Below are positions 25,139-35,255 of a stretch of DNA of 64,000 nt, piece by piece (the stretch's first letter is position 1; the number at the start of each line of letters is the position of its first letter). Origin of the DNA: Amphibalanus amphitrite. Its lineage: Eukaryota > Arthropoda > Thecostraca > Balanomorpha > Balanidae. Below the pieces are notes generated by a model. The model made no database searches. It was not told the DNA's origin and worked only from the letters and a program-made list of their open reading frames with translations. A program made the translations under genes and the position numbers. The stretch lies in the NCBI RefSeq assembly GCF_019059575.1, contig NW_024881842.1:1-64000 (forward strand), given 5' to 3'.

Positions 25139-27917
25139 CTCTACCTATCTATCTATTATCTATTTATCTTCGATTTGATCGGTCGCTTGGCACATAACCA
25201 AAATGCTAACCTTACACGTCAAAGCAATACTTTGATTCGAACACTGATGCAACTGCACTGTTCCTTTCAAATCCACCTCATCTTTCCACGTCTTTTTTTC
25301 CTGGCACATTTTGCCATGACAAACATTCTCTTCTTACACTTATCCAGCCATTTATTATCCCTGATCTCTCTCATTTCACGACACCATCCTATCACGATCA
25401 TCGCCAGCCAAGCATACCAACATCACAGACCACGCGGCTCAGCTCTGCTTTTTCCGTTCGCATTTCTGCCGCTCATACGTTATTGTATTACAAAGCCGGG
25501 TAGCTGTGATTGAATTTGAAATAGAAATATCGGCAGGCATTCTGGTGGTGGAGAGCGCTGTGCGGCATATCACGTGGAAAATCCCCAGATTTGCCTGATT
25601 TGGCAGCCGGAAGGCGTGCCAGCGCCGGTGAATTTCTCGAAGGATATCTGCCACACGAATTTTGTATTACGCATAACGGTTTTAAGAAGCAACGTGCTTG
25701 CTTCAGTGCTAAGACGTTACCCAGTAGAAAAAAAGATATTGCCTTTAACGGGTGCACTGAGAAATACATACATGGTGATAGTTTTTTTTGTGCGCTTTTT
25801 CTACCTTTTTAAATGGCAATGTCATAAAAATTGCGCGTATAAAATGTTACTTAACTCGATGTTTTACTTGTAGGGATTTCATGTGTGCATAATAACCTTT
25901 TACTTATAGACGTTCTTCAGTAGCATGTATTTACAGAGACGAGACAGAGTTCCTTTTTCCCCCTCATCCTTGAGTGCATTACACTGAAAATTTCCGACTG
26001 AAAGTAAATTTTGAATTGAAATAGATAAATGTGAATTTTATCTCAAAGTGTCTGGCTATTTTGACGACAATATGCATGCCTACATAACTGGATCTGGTGA
26101 TTTTTTAAGCAAAATCACTGTTCATATTCAAGGGAGCTCTAGCAAGCTACAGACTGCTTGATATCAATCCAGCTTATCTAGTTATCCATTACGGACATTT
26201 ATGGATAACTAGGTGAATAACATGCCAGAGATTTTGTGATTTTTGTCACGCAGCCTGGATCACTATTCACCACCGTTGCTTGCACCGATTGAAGACGAAT
26301 TGTGCAGTGCAACGACGCAAACACGTGTACGCATATCCTCCGGAATTTCCGTGAATAATTACACATGTGTACAAAGGCAGCAGAAAGTCGGGGCGAGGTG
26401 ATTACCAATCACCTCCGTGAAGGACGCCGTAAATACTGAGCAGTCTGCTGTCGGATAAAAGGTCGGTGTCGGCCGGCGGAGCTCTGAACGTCCGGTGCGC
26501 CGGCGATAATTTGTTCTCGGGGCTGTTTGCTCGCTGTCAATGTTCTCACGCTCTAACAATGGGTGTTTGGGCTCGATGGTGCCGGCTACGTGGCAGAACC
26601 ACCGCCTCTTGGAGAAAGACAAACGACGCGCACGCACACTGATTGAACTGAGAATTGAATATCCCAGACAGCCAGACAGGGCCTTTAGACAACAACAGTG
26701 AAGTACAAGGCAAAGAACAAGAAAAGATACTTTGGTAAATGACGCTAGTTTGGTGAACAATCTTAGCCTTTTTCAATAAACGACTGCATCCCACTTCAAT
26801 ATGCGCCACAATAATAAATGATGCCCTGACAATTGCAACGCAAAATAGATTCATCATGAAGTGTCAAAACACCAACTCTCAACTCACTGACTTTCTGCCT
26901 CGAATCCCACCCACGTGGCACCCTCTCCGGGCAGATTTGTCACTGCACGTAAGAATTTGTCACTGCGCGTGCGAATTTGTCACAGTTCGCTTCGTCTTAA
27001 TCAGTGGCGCCAGACTGAGGGTGATCCATTATGATGACATTTCACCCCGGCTGTCGACAGCTGTACTTCCAATAAACCTGCCACCGGGAGGAGCGTTACT
27101 GATGGTTCTCGCCGCCCTCGGCCGGACTGGCGTATTGGTAAACGCTCTGATGGATTCGCCCCGGCAAAAAAGCGGCCCCATTTGGCCGAATGTTCTGCGC
27201 TTATTTTTTAAGATGTGCCTGCCGCTTTACTTTGAGGTTAATGCTTGTTAAATGAGCCGTAAAATGAGTGTCGAATTGTAAGAGAAAGAGATAAATATTG
27301 GTATGTGAAGCCAATGCGAGCAGACCGATAAGCAAACGGACTGAACCATTCAGCTTATTCATACTGCTCGCGAGTCGTGATAGGCATAATTACTTCGCAC
27401 GAACGCTTCAAAGCTTATGTTCAGTAAGTAGGTAACACACTTACCTTTAGCGACCTATATATAGAAGTAAGTAGGTAGTAAGTAGGAATGCATGGTATGC
27501 GAAGACATATTTACGTTCTTATAGTCATGAGGGCAGTTGAACTGCGCTAACAGTTTACGTCACTGCCAGCATTTTAAACCGCATCCATTTTCCGTTCTTG
27601 ACGAAGCCTCGAGCATTTTCTAGTAATAACACCCATCTGGAACGGCCTCTGCACCTCTGAAGTGCTTCATTAAACGCCATTAATGCACGGTCCAGCCGTT
27701 CCGGAAGGCTGCATCTGCCAGTCAGCTTTTCTGCCGGTTTCATTTGGGGCGTGACACCTCATTTGCTGGGTGTCACTTAGAATGCAGTGGTGAGGCCGCG
27801 GCTGGTGCCCACGTCTACTGCGGAGCAGCGGAGCAGTAATTATCGCCGGCGACTGCCCCGACACCTCTCGGCAGGCGCTGGAACTAACGTCGAGCCGACT
27901 GACCGTCCTAAACGGTC
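25139..27917. other. Long interval with no gene recognised
   Basis: Read on both strands. No conserved domain, repeat family or RNA gene could be supported. Confidence 0.4.
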
Positions 27918-28020
27918 AGGCCATTCTTATAAAGAAAAAGGACGGAGGGACGGAAGGAAAAAAAGAACTCAATGAATTAAACGATTCCGTCCTTTTTGGT
28001 TATCATAAAGGTTCCGTCCC
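27918..28020 (+). repeat. Short dispersed inverted-end repeat, copy 1
   Basis: Begins AGGCCATTCTTATAAAG and ends TTATCATAAAGGTTCCGTC. Its two halves are imperfect inverted copies meeting at AAAAAGGACGGA and TCCGTCCTTTTT. A second copy lies in the opposite orientation at 34704-34803. Probably a tiny MITE. Confidence 0.6.
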
Positions 28021-28422
28021 TCTACCCCTCCCCCTTCGTTGTTTTGCTAGGATGCGTTTTTCGTCTAAATGATCAAGAGCTTTAGTAAATGAAACAGGAA
28101 TTATTTCCTGCAATATTCTCTTATAAATTTCGTCACAAAGAATGCTATAAGACTAAGAAAATACTGTGTGATCGCTATATGGGTATAATTAAATGAGAAC
28201 CTGCAATTATTTGGGATCATATTTGAATTTTTATGGGACCGGGGACTGTTGTCTGCTACGATACATAGCCTTGGCCAGAGGCCTTGGCTACGATCAAGGA
28301 TAATATAGATAGGCAAATAATGTAATATGTTGTAGTCTTTCCTGCTAGGCTGAAACCCACCAAAGATTGTTTTTGCGTATAAATGTGGTAATGCCTGTGT
28401 CTTACTCAGTGATAGGATGTCT
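28021..28422. other. Interval with no gene recognised
   Basis: AT-rich; nothing supported. Confidence 0.45.
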
Positions 28423-28756
28423 ACACTGAGAAAACAGTGTCCCGATTTTCGGGCTCAGAGACCAGTTTTCGGGCTAATGTACCATATTCAAAACAGACAG
28501 CACATTTCGAGAATACTTTCTGAGCTAGCGCCACATGGGCTCATACGATCCCTTAAATCGGTATCATTGATCGCAGAAACAGAGCTCAGTCAGTACCCAT
28601 TATCGGTGTCAAGCTCTAAAACTAGTCTCACTATGATACCAGTTTTCAGCCTGATCCCCATTTTCGAGCTCACCTGATTCCAGTTTGAGGGCTCAAATTG
28701 TGTGGTGAAGCCAATATTAGGGCTCACGTCATCGCTTTTCGGGGCTTTGGTAAAAG
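28423..28756 (+). repeat. Dispersed repeat rich in GGGCTCA words, copy 1
   Basis: Starts with ACACTGAGAAAAC and then repeats the word (C)GGGCTCA or degenerate forms every 20-40 bases. The same start (ACACTCAGAAAAC) and the same words occur on the minus strand at 33587-33794. It may be a one-ended remnant of a DNA transposon. Confidence 0.5.
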
Positions 28757-29475
28757 CTGGATTGCGTCAGCTGGCTGGCCAGCTGGCGACGCACGAAAGG
28801 TATTTAATTTTAGATATACCTAAGCGCGGTAGTAGGATGGACATAAATATTTCAAATGGCTTTAAATGAAAAATTGATTGGTAAATATTCATTCTTTTAT
28901 ATCTAGCATTGATATGTAAGAAGCTCTGCTAGCGCCACCATACGGCGCCAGCTGGCAAAAAATCCAGTTAATACCAGAGCCCGCTTTTCGTCCGATGCAG
29001 CCCCTCCTCCCCCCTCCCCCGTGTCCAGCAGCTGCGAATAAGACGAAGCCGCGGACAAACTTTTTTTTGCTCGGCCAGCCTAGCGCCAGTCTCGAGCGGT
29101 GGGACAGTTAACCGGCAATTTTGGCCGGGATGCAAAAGTTACGTTAAACCGGTTTATGTTAACCCGGGAGCAAATAACAACGTGGGAGCCTATCTTAGGT
29201 GTGGCAAAGCTAACGGATTACTTACTTGTTGCCGAGGTGCCCAAAGAAGGTACTGGAACCGAAAACACAACATTGGTTCATGTATTTATTAACATTCATA
29301 CACACAGTCATACTTGTGCAAGGTGTCAGTGTTCGGTTGTGGGGTGTAATAGCCAGGGAAAAAGTTCTATGAACTGAAAAACCCGGCGCCTATTACTTCG
29401 CAACATGGTTGTGTATTCAACATGAACTGCAAGGAGTGCAGACGACATTGCCTGTGCTAACTTAACGTCTCACGG
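28757..29475. other. Interval with no gene recognised
   Basis: Nothing supported. It lies just past the splice-donor-like GTGAGA that closes the AFF-like region, so it may be intron. Confidence 0.4.
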
Positions 29476-30455
29476 GCAGCGCCGCGCTCTGACACCTTGG
29501 TCCCAGAAGCGGCGGCGTTTCTGACCGCAAATCGCCGGAGAGCCGGTCGACGCCGTTGAGGGGACTGAGCAGGCCGCTGCCAGCTCCACCTTCACGTCCG
29601 CGCGGCGCAGCTCGGTGTGCGGCGGCGGCTCATCGCGCGGGCCGCACCCGTCCGTCCGCTGCACGAGCCGCTTTTCGATCCGACAGCGCAACACCGGCAC
29701 GCCATTGTGCTGGCTGAGCGGCGGCAGCGGCACGTAGGCAACAAAACAGTAGAAATCGATGGGCCTGGATCGGCGTTGCCAGCAACGCCGGCAGCGGCGC
29801 GGCGGGAGGCGCCAGTGCCGCCGTCGGGGACGTGTGCCCTTCGCTGCGCTCATTCGAGTTGGCCGGCCGGCCGCGCGGCGTAGTCCTTTTGACACGGTGC
29901 GAGAAGAGCCGGATGAAGGTGGACTTTTTATTGGCGTTGCTGGTGCTCACGCCGCCGGCGTCCAGTTTGGGCGGCAAGTCCGAGTACCAGGAGTCGGACA
30001 AGTCCCGCGCGAACGCCGCCAGCCGGTCGTCGTCACTGCTGGCGGCGGCCCGCCGACGGCGCTGCCTCAGAATCGGACGAGTCGGTGGTACTGAGCACCT
30101 CGCGGGACGGGTAGCTGGGAGTGGGCCGGCCGCGGCCCCTGCCAGGCCGCGCCACCTTCACCGGCGCAGCCGCCTTCAAACTGCCCTTGCTGGGCGGCGG
30201 GTTGGTCGGCGGAGGCGGCAGCGGTGCCTCGACGTCAGTCCGAGTCGCTGTCACTGGGCGGCCGCCGCGGAGACGGCTTCTGTTTGACCCGCAGCCGGCC
30301 TGGGCCGGCTCGGCGCCCTCGGCCGGCGGCGCGCGCCGTTTCGAGCGTTTCACCTTTTCACTGTTACTCTCGCCTGGTCCTCAGCGTCGAGCGGCTCGGC
30401 GCTGTTCGGTTTCATGTGGCCCATGCTGCTGGGAAACTCGGGTGGGGACAGCTTT
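29476..30455 (-). pseudogene. AFF/lilliputian-like coding stretch with frame breaks
   Basis: The minus-strand translation is protein-like but changes frame three times, near 30355, 30040 and 29780. In order it reads: a basic patch VKRSKRR; an AT-hook-like GRGRGRP with SREVLSTTDSSDSE (about 30150-30050); acidic SSDDDRLAAF, then STFIRLFSHRV; then VPLPPLSQHNGVPVLRCRIE (about 29750-29690) and a basic CGQKRRR. This order (basic/AT-hook, Ser-Asp tract, PLS followed by a hydrophobic V-x-R-I strand) resembles the region before the C-terminal domain in AFF4/lilliputian scaffold proteins of the super elongation complex. It ends at CCC|GTGAGA, a good donor (29475). The breaks could mean a pseudogene, assembly indels in GC-rich DNA, or small introns. 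The family match is by eye and tentative. Confidence 0.4.
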
Positions 30456-30559
30456 CTGACTGGAGTGCCGTCGAAGATGGAGGAGACGGGGGTGCTCGCA
30501 GAGTCCTTGCCCAATGCCCATGATAGAGCCGAGGCTCCACTGGACGCCCAGCTTAATCG

Positions 30560-31035
30560 GGCTATCGCCGCCCTCCTTCTATGGTGGATTCTTCGGCCCC
30601 CTACAGCCACTAGGGCCATCATATACTCCCAGATGGCGGCACCTAGGGGATGAGGGGGGGGGGGTGTCTGGGCCACTTGTCCACCTCGTGGCGTCGCCAG
30701 CGACGCCTGCGAGTCGGAGCAAATGATTATGGGGTCTTCCTCGAAGGACGGGTGCTTCAGATGTTGCTTTGCCGTTTTGGGCGCCACCATCTCAGATCGG
30801 TAAATGGAGCAAATCCTCCCCGCCGCCTCCCGCAGTACCAATGTTGTACTGTCTGGGTGCTCGGTGAGGACCCCAGCGCCGCCTTCCTATTACTCCCCCG
30901 GTCGCAGACCCGTCGACCCAGGCCCACGTCGCACGCTGGGGGAGCGCTCCCAGTCACGCCTCCGCAGCACTCCTCCTCGCTGTCGCGGACGCCCCGATCG
31001 GCAGCAGGTCCAGGTGGACCGTGACGCCGTCTGTT
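30560..31035 (-). mobile_element. Decayed non-LTR retrotransposon RNase H fragment
   Basis: On the minus strand the RNase H fold of a LINE can be read across two frames: WVDGSATGG (Asp codon at 30914-30912), then after a frame slip AAGRICSIYRSEM (Glu near 30792), IIICSDSQASL (Asp near 30714) and HPLGAAIWEYMMAL. All three core acidic residues are present. An in-frame TGA precedes the DGS motif. The C-terminal VQW..HCG region is scrambled by further slips near 30520-30560. It is a dead fragment lying beside the AFF-like stretch on the same strand. Confidence 0.7.
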
Positions 31036-32255
31036 GGCGTCTACGGGGGCAGTCTCGTGGATAAGCGCGCCTCGGCGGGCAGCGCCACTCCAGTGGTCCC
31101 ACACCGCTCCCCCGCGCTCTCTCCAGCCGGTCACTGACTTCAGTCACGGTTGGGGGGGGGGGCTTCCGCCACGACGCGGCGGGTCCTCCGACGGGAGGGA
31201 GGGCGCCTTCGCCAGTAGGCGCGATGCCAGCGCATCCCTCCTCATCTCTCCATCGGCACGACGCCCGCCTCGGCTCTCACGGCGAGTCTTGGAGCATGGA
31301 AATCGGGCAGCCAGTGATGACTCATGCCACCATCAGCATCTCCGCCTCCAGGACGCCAAGATGTGTGGCCGCAGCCGCAGGCAGCCACGCCGACCCCGCT
31401 GCCCGCATGCCCAAGTAGTCTCGAATCGCTGACACCTCTCCTGAAACAAGAGTGGTGTCGTAAACTTAAACCCCTTGCTGGAGCCCGCCAGCCGCGACAA
31501 CACCGCCACACCAATTTTTGTGACCCCGGAACTTCCGTCCCGAGCCTTATTTCACGGCACGATGCTACAGTGCGCTACACGTATTGTGGTATTCAGCTTC
31601 CATGGAAACATCAACTAATTTGGACGCTCAAACATGGGAGTCAGGAGTGGTTAAGGCCCAGAGCGTCAGTGTTCCATTTTTCAGACTTTTTGGTGGCAAA
31701 TCACACCTAATCGGGAAAATATTTTCATCCCTAAAATGTGAATGACCGACTTTACTTCATCTCTGAAAAAGTTTCATGTATTCCCAACAGCCAGTTTACA
31801 TGTCACTTGACAGTTGATGCACCCACATCCTTTTATTTCACACCCTGTCAAGATCCTGACATGCAATCCTGGTTTATCAGTTGGAATAAAAATTAGCATT
31901 TACACCATTTTGCAAAAACACTTCAGTTATTTACTTCCTTTTTTTCTCATCCTAGGATTTCTTTTTCTTCATCGGCACACCCAACCAATATCCAATTTTA
32001 GAACACTGCAGAGCGTTCTGTCTGGTTTATAAAACCTTGGCCAGCAGATGTAAACGTGCTTTTTGTATAAGTGGCTTAATTTTGACGCAAAAGGGCACTA
32101 ACCTTCGGCGCAAATAATGCAGAAATTTCAGCACAAATTGCAAAATAGCTTGCGCCGAACTTCGGCGCATGACGGCTTCACGGGCGTCCGGCGTACCATA
32201 TGGATGTTTTCCAGTTTGGGCTGCAGGTTTTAGCTCTAGGTTTTAGACTGTAGGT
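31036..32255. other. Interval with no gene recognised
   Basis: GC-rich to about 31500, then AT-rich. Upstream parts of the RNase H-bearing LINE may extend here but could not be read. Confidence 0.4.
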
Positions 32256-32405
32256 TTTGGGTTGGGTTGGGTTGGGCTGGGCTGGGCTGGGCTGGGCTGG
32301 GCTGGGCTGGGCTGGGCTGGGCTGGGTTGGGCTGGGCTGGGCTGGTTGGGGTGGTTGGGTTGGGTTGGATTAGGTTAGGTAAGTTTAGGTTAGTTTAGTT
32401 TAGGA
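32256..32405 (+). repeat. TGGGC/TTGGG pentamer array running into TTAGG-like DNA
   Basis: Tandem 5-base units: TTGGG at the edges, about 14 units of CTGGG at 32273-32345, then TTGGG and TTAGG-type words (ATTAGGTTAGGT, GTTTAGGTTAG) to 32405. The period equals that of the arthropod telomere repeat TTAGG. Confidence 0.85.
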
Positions 32406-33586
32406 TAGATATGAATACCTATTTTTTGTAAGTTGAATTATTTTTTTCATTTTGTAGCATCATATGCCTTCCATCTTTGAACTGCCATATTCAAGCACCA
32501 GAATAAGTATGGACTTGAACCTTTTCCAGTCTGGATGCCTGTATGGAAGTTGTGCAAAATCATGCAGTTGAAGGTATTGTAACCACAAATAAGAGCTCAT
32601 GACTCAAGTCTCAACTTGTCCATAATTGGTTATCTTGATGTATACTTGTAGACCCTTCCTCTTACTTGGCACACAGGCATGGTGTCACAGTGTTCTAAAA
32701 TTGGATTTCAATTGGGTGTCCCAATAAAAAAAATCTGAAGACAAAATGAGATAGATTTAGTCTTTCCGCAAAACTGCATAATGCCATTTTTACCTCAGAT
32801 TTTGTCAGAACCTTCACAGGATCTGAAATGAAATGATGTAGAGTAGATGCATCAACTGTCAAGTCATGCGTAACCTGGCAGCTGGCTGTTGAATCAAACT
32901 TTTGACATATTTTTTTAGCAAAGATGAAATAAAGCCACTTGTCATATTTTTAGGATGAAAACATTTTCCCCATCATGTATGGTTATTCACCTAAAATTCT
33001 GAAACATGGAACACTGTCATACCAGCATTCCATCATGTCAACCAGCATTCCGCAGCATGTTAGCAGAAGCAGCAGCATGTTATAAGTATATGAAAGATCC
33101 AAATAGGTTGTAGGTTGGTAGGTATTGGTACTAAGTTTAACTTAATAGGTTAGTAGGCAAGGTTAGGATTAATTTTAGTTGAGCATCAAGATAACCATTA
33201 TGAACAAGTAACAAAATCCTTACCTACCCTTGAAAGCATCCCTTCAATCACATCATCACGAAGAACCAGACAAAATTTTTGCACATTCTTACACTATTTG
33301 ACATCCTGAATCCAGATATGATGCTTTCATGTGGCGCAAATACAAGAAAAACGAATAATCAAACCCGTGCGTATTCGTATCAACGGCGCCACAATTGTAG
33401 ATCAGACCTTTTCTGAACAAATGCCACCACAATTTTAATTGATAAGGGATTAAAATGGCATGAGCATCAACATCTTGATTTTTTCTAAAAGATAGCGATA
33501 ACTGATAACTAATAACTTACCATTCATTTTGAAATCACGGCGGTAGGTACACCAACACATGGCACTGAAAACAGCAAAAGACGGAA
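32406..33586. other. Interval with no gene recognised
   Basis: AT-rich; a small run of TAGGTTGGTAGG-type words near 33105-33170 echoes the preceding array. Confidence 0.45.
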
Positions 33587-33794
33587 TGGCGGAATGTCGT
33601 ATGGAGCCCTAAAACGCAGCTCGAATTGAGCCCGAAAAGGAAGACGAACTGATGCCGCTTTCGGGGCTAATGTACTTTGAGCCCGAAAAGGGCGCCTAAC
33701 TGATCCCGATTTTAAAATCATACAGATTTGAGCCCTGTTTTGGCACTCATATGAGCCCTTATTCAAAAATGTTCTCAAAGTGTTTTCTGAGTGT
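33587..33794 (-). repeat. Dispersed repeat rich in GGGCTCA words, copy 2
   Basis: Minus strand begins ACACTCAGAAAAC (33794-33782) and repeats GGGCTCA or CGGGCTCA at intervals. Related to 28423-28756. Confidence 0.5.
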
Positions 33795-34703
33795 AATAAG
33801 CGGTAAGGGAACAACGCAGACACCCTGAGTTAGCGTGGCGGCTCGGGACAAGCGGTAGAGATAAAAGAGGAGGGGATACTGATAAGGCATCTTATCGCTC
33901 TAGGGGACGACGCGGCGCGCGGCGAACGCGCGCGGCGGCTCGGGATGAAAGGGAGGGAGAGAGGGAAGGAGTAGGTAAAGAGAGAGACGGGGGGCGCAGG
34001 TGTTGTTTTGACGAACTGACGCTAAAGAGGGGGGAGGGGGAGCGGGGGAAGAAATGGCCTGTGGATCTTATCTGTGTGGGGACAGCGAGGACAGTCCAGC
34101 GAGAGCGCTTTAGCGTGGCGGAGTGTATACGAATTTCTCTGCGTGCAAACAAGAACTTTAAGTGCTAACGAGAAGTTGTAGTGCCACGTGACTCAGACCT
34201 CCAACCGTGATACCAGTCGAGGCGCCAGAGGACACAGGACACAGGCCAGGTGAGGGTGGAGCTACTGGGAGGCAGTTGCAAACAGTAAACACCTACCACT
34301 TACTGGATATTGCATCTCAAGGTGTCCAATCCTGCCTGTTAATGTGTATGCCCGATAAACAACGATAGCTGCAGAACGATAAGGTGGCGGTCTATAGGTA
34401 CTTGGTCTGCATGTCAAATTGACCAATTTCCGTGTGAAATAACTCCCGACCAATGTCATACAGTTCACATATCGATTAGCATGCAGCCTGAAACACATTT
34501 CTCACAAGTTGCTCTCGCAACCAGCTAAATATCGTATCAATGCCGTAAAAAAGCGCTGCTGAAGAGCAGCGCTATTTCTGATGCGTTATTTTTCACGAAC
34601 AACGCAAAGTCTTACGTCACCAGAGGCGTCTTTGCCTCTTTATGATACGGAAACGCGTCCTTTTGGGTGGGGGTAACGTCAATCTGGCTTCGTTCTTTTA
34701 ACG
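33795..34703. other. Interval with a short hairpin, no gene recognised
   Basis: Purine-rich at 33930-34060. AGGCCAG|GTGAGG near 34250 resembles a splice donor, so a non-coding first exon is conceivable but unproved. A perfect 9-bp stem AGCGCTGCT/AGCAGCGCT with a GAAG loop is at 34552-34573. Confidence 0.35.
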
Positions 34704-34803
34704 GGTTCCGTCTTTCGTCTTCGTCCTTTTATGATAACCAAATTCCGTCTAATCTCAGAAATGACGGAGCGTCCCTCCGTTCTTTTCTTTATAAGAATGG
34801 CCC
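34704..34803 (-). repeat. Short dispersed inverted-end repeat, copy 2
   Basis: Reverse-strand relative of 27918-28020, sharing GGCCATTCTTATAAAGAAAA, GGACGGAGGGACG-like DNA and TTGGTTATCATAAAAGG, with GGTTCCGTC at the same end. Confidence 0.6.
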
Positions 34804-35149
34804 TGAATGCCGTTTATCCTCGCAAGACGGACCCGTTTATATTTATACCTACCTCTACCTTATGATGTTTACTCGCGATGCGTTGCTCAGTGTTTCTGTT
34901 ACAAAAATCGGCTTGTAGATCAAAGACAATTAAAATAAGCCCATCGATACCAAAACGAAACGACGTTGCACTCACCTGTTCACTCACCTGGTGGGGTTCC
35001 CAATCTCACGTCTGCAGACAGGAAGGAGTAGGCAGGGATACAGTAGGAACCCGCAGACACAAGGCGCACCAGCAGTTGCTACTACCGGAGTGGAGCGCCT
35101 GCACATACGTTTGCGCGAAAACAGGCACGGTTCAAGATGCAAACAAGAG
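34804..35149. other. Interval downstream of the LINE, no gene recognised
   Basis: Nothing supported; the exact 3' end of the LINE is not certain and may extend into this stretch. Confidence 0.4.
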
Positions 35150-35255
35150 TAGTTATGTTGTACATAATTGATGCAGGAGAAAGACAAAGTCAATGCTACT
35201 TTAAATGTGTCCATGGTACAGTGCATTTCGCAAGACGGAGAACAAAACAAGGCGG

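Noticed and set aside
25574..25873. 99-residue frame resembling a small protein
   Set aside because: No domain; a second frame over the same bases is also open; no splice sites or initiation context.
34552..34573. Bacterial-type terminator
   Set aside because: Hairpin lacks a following T run and the context is animal DNA.
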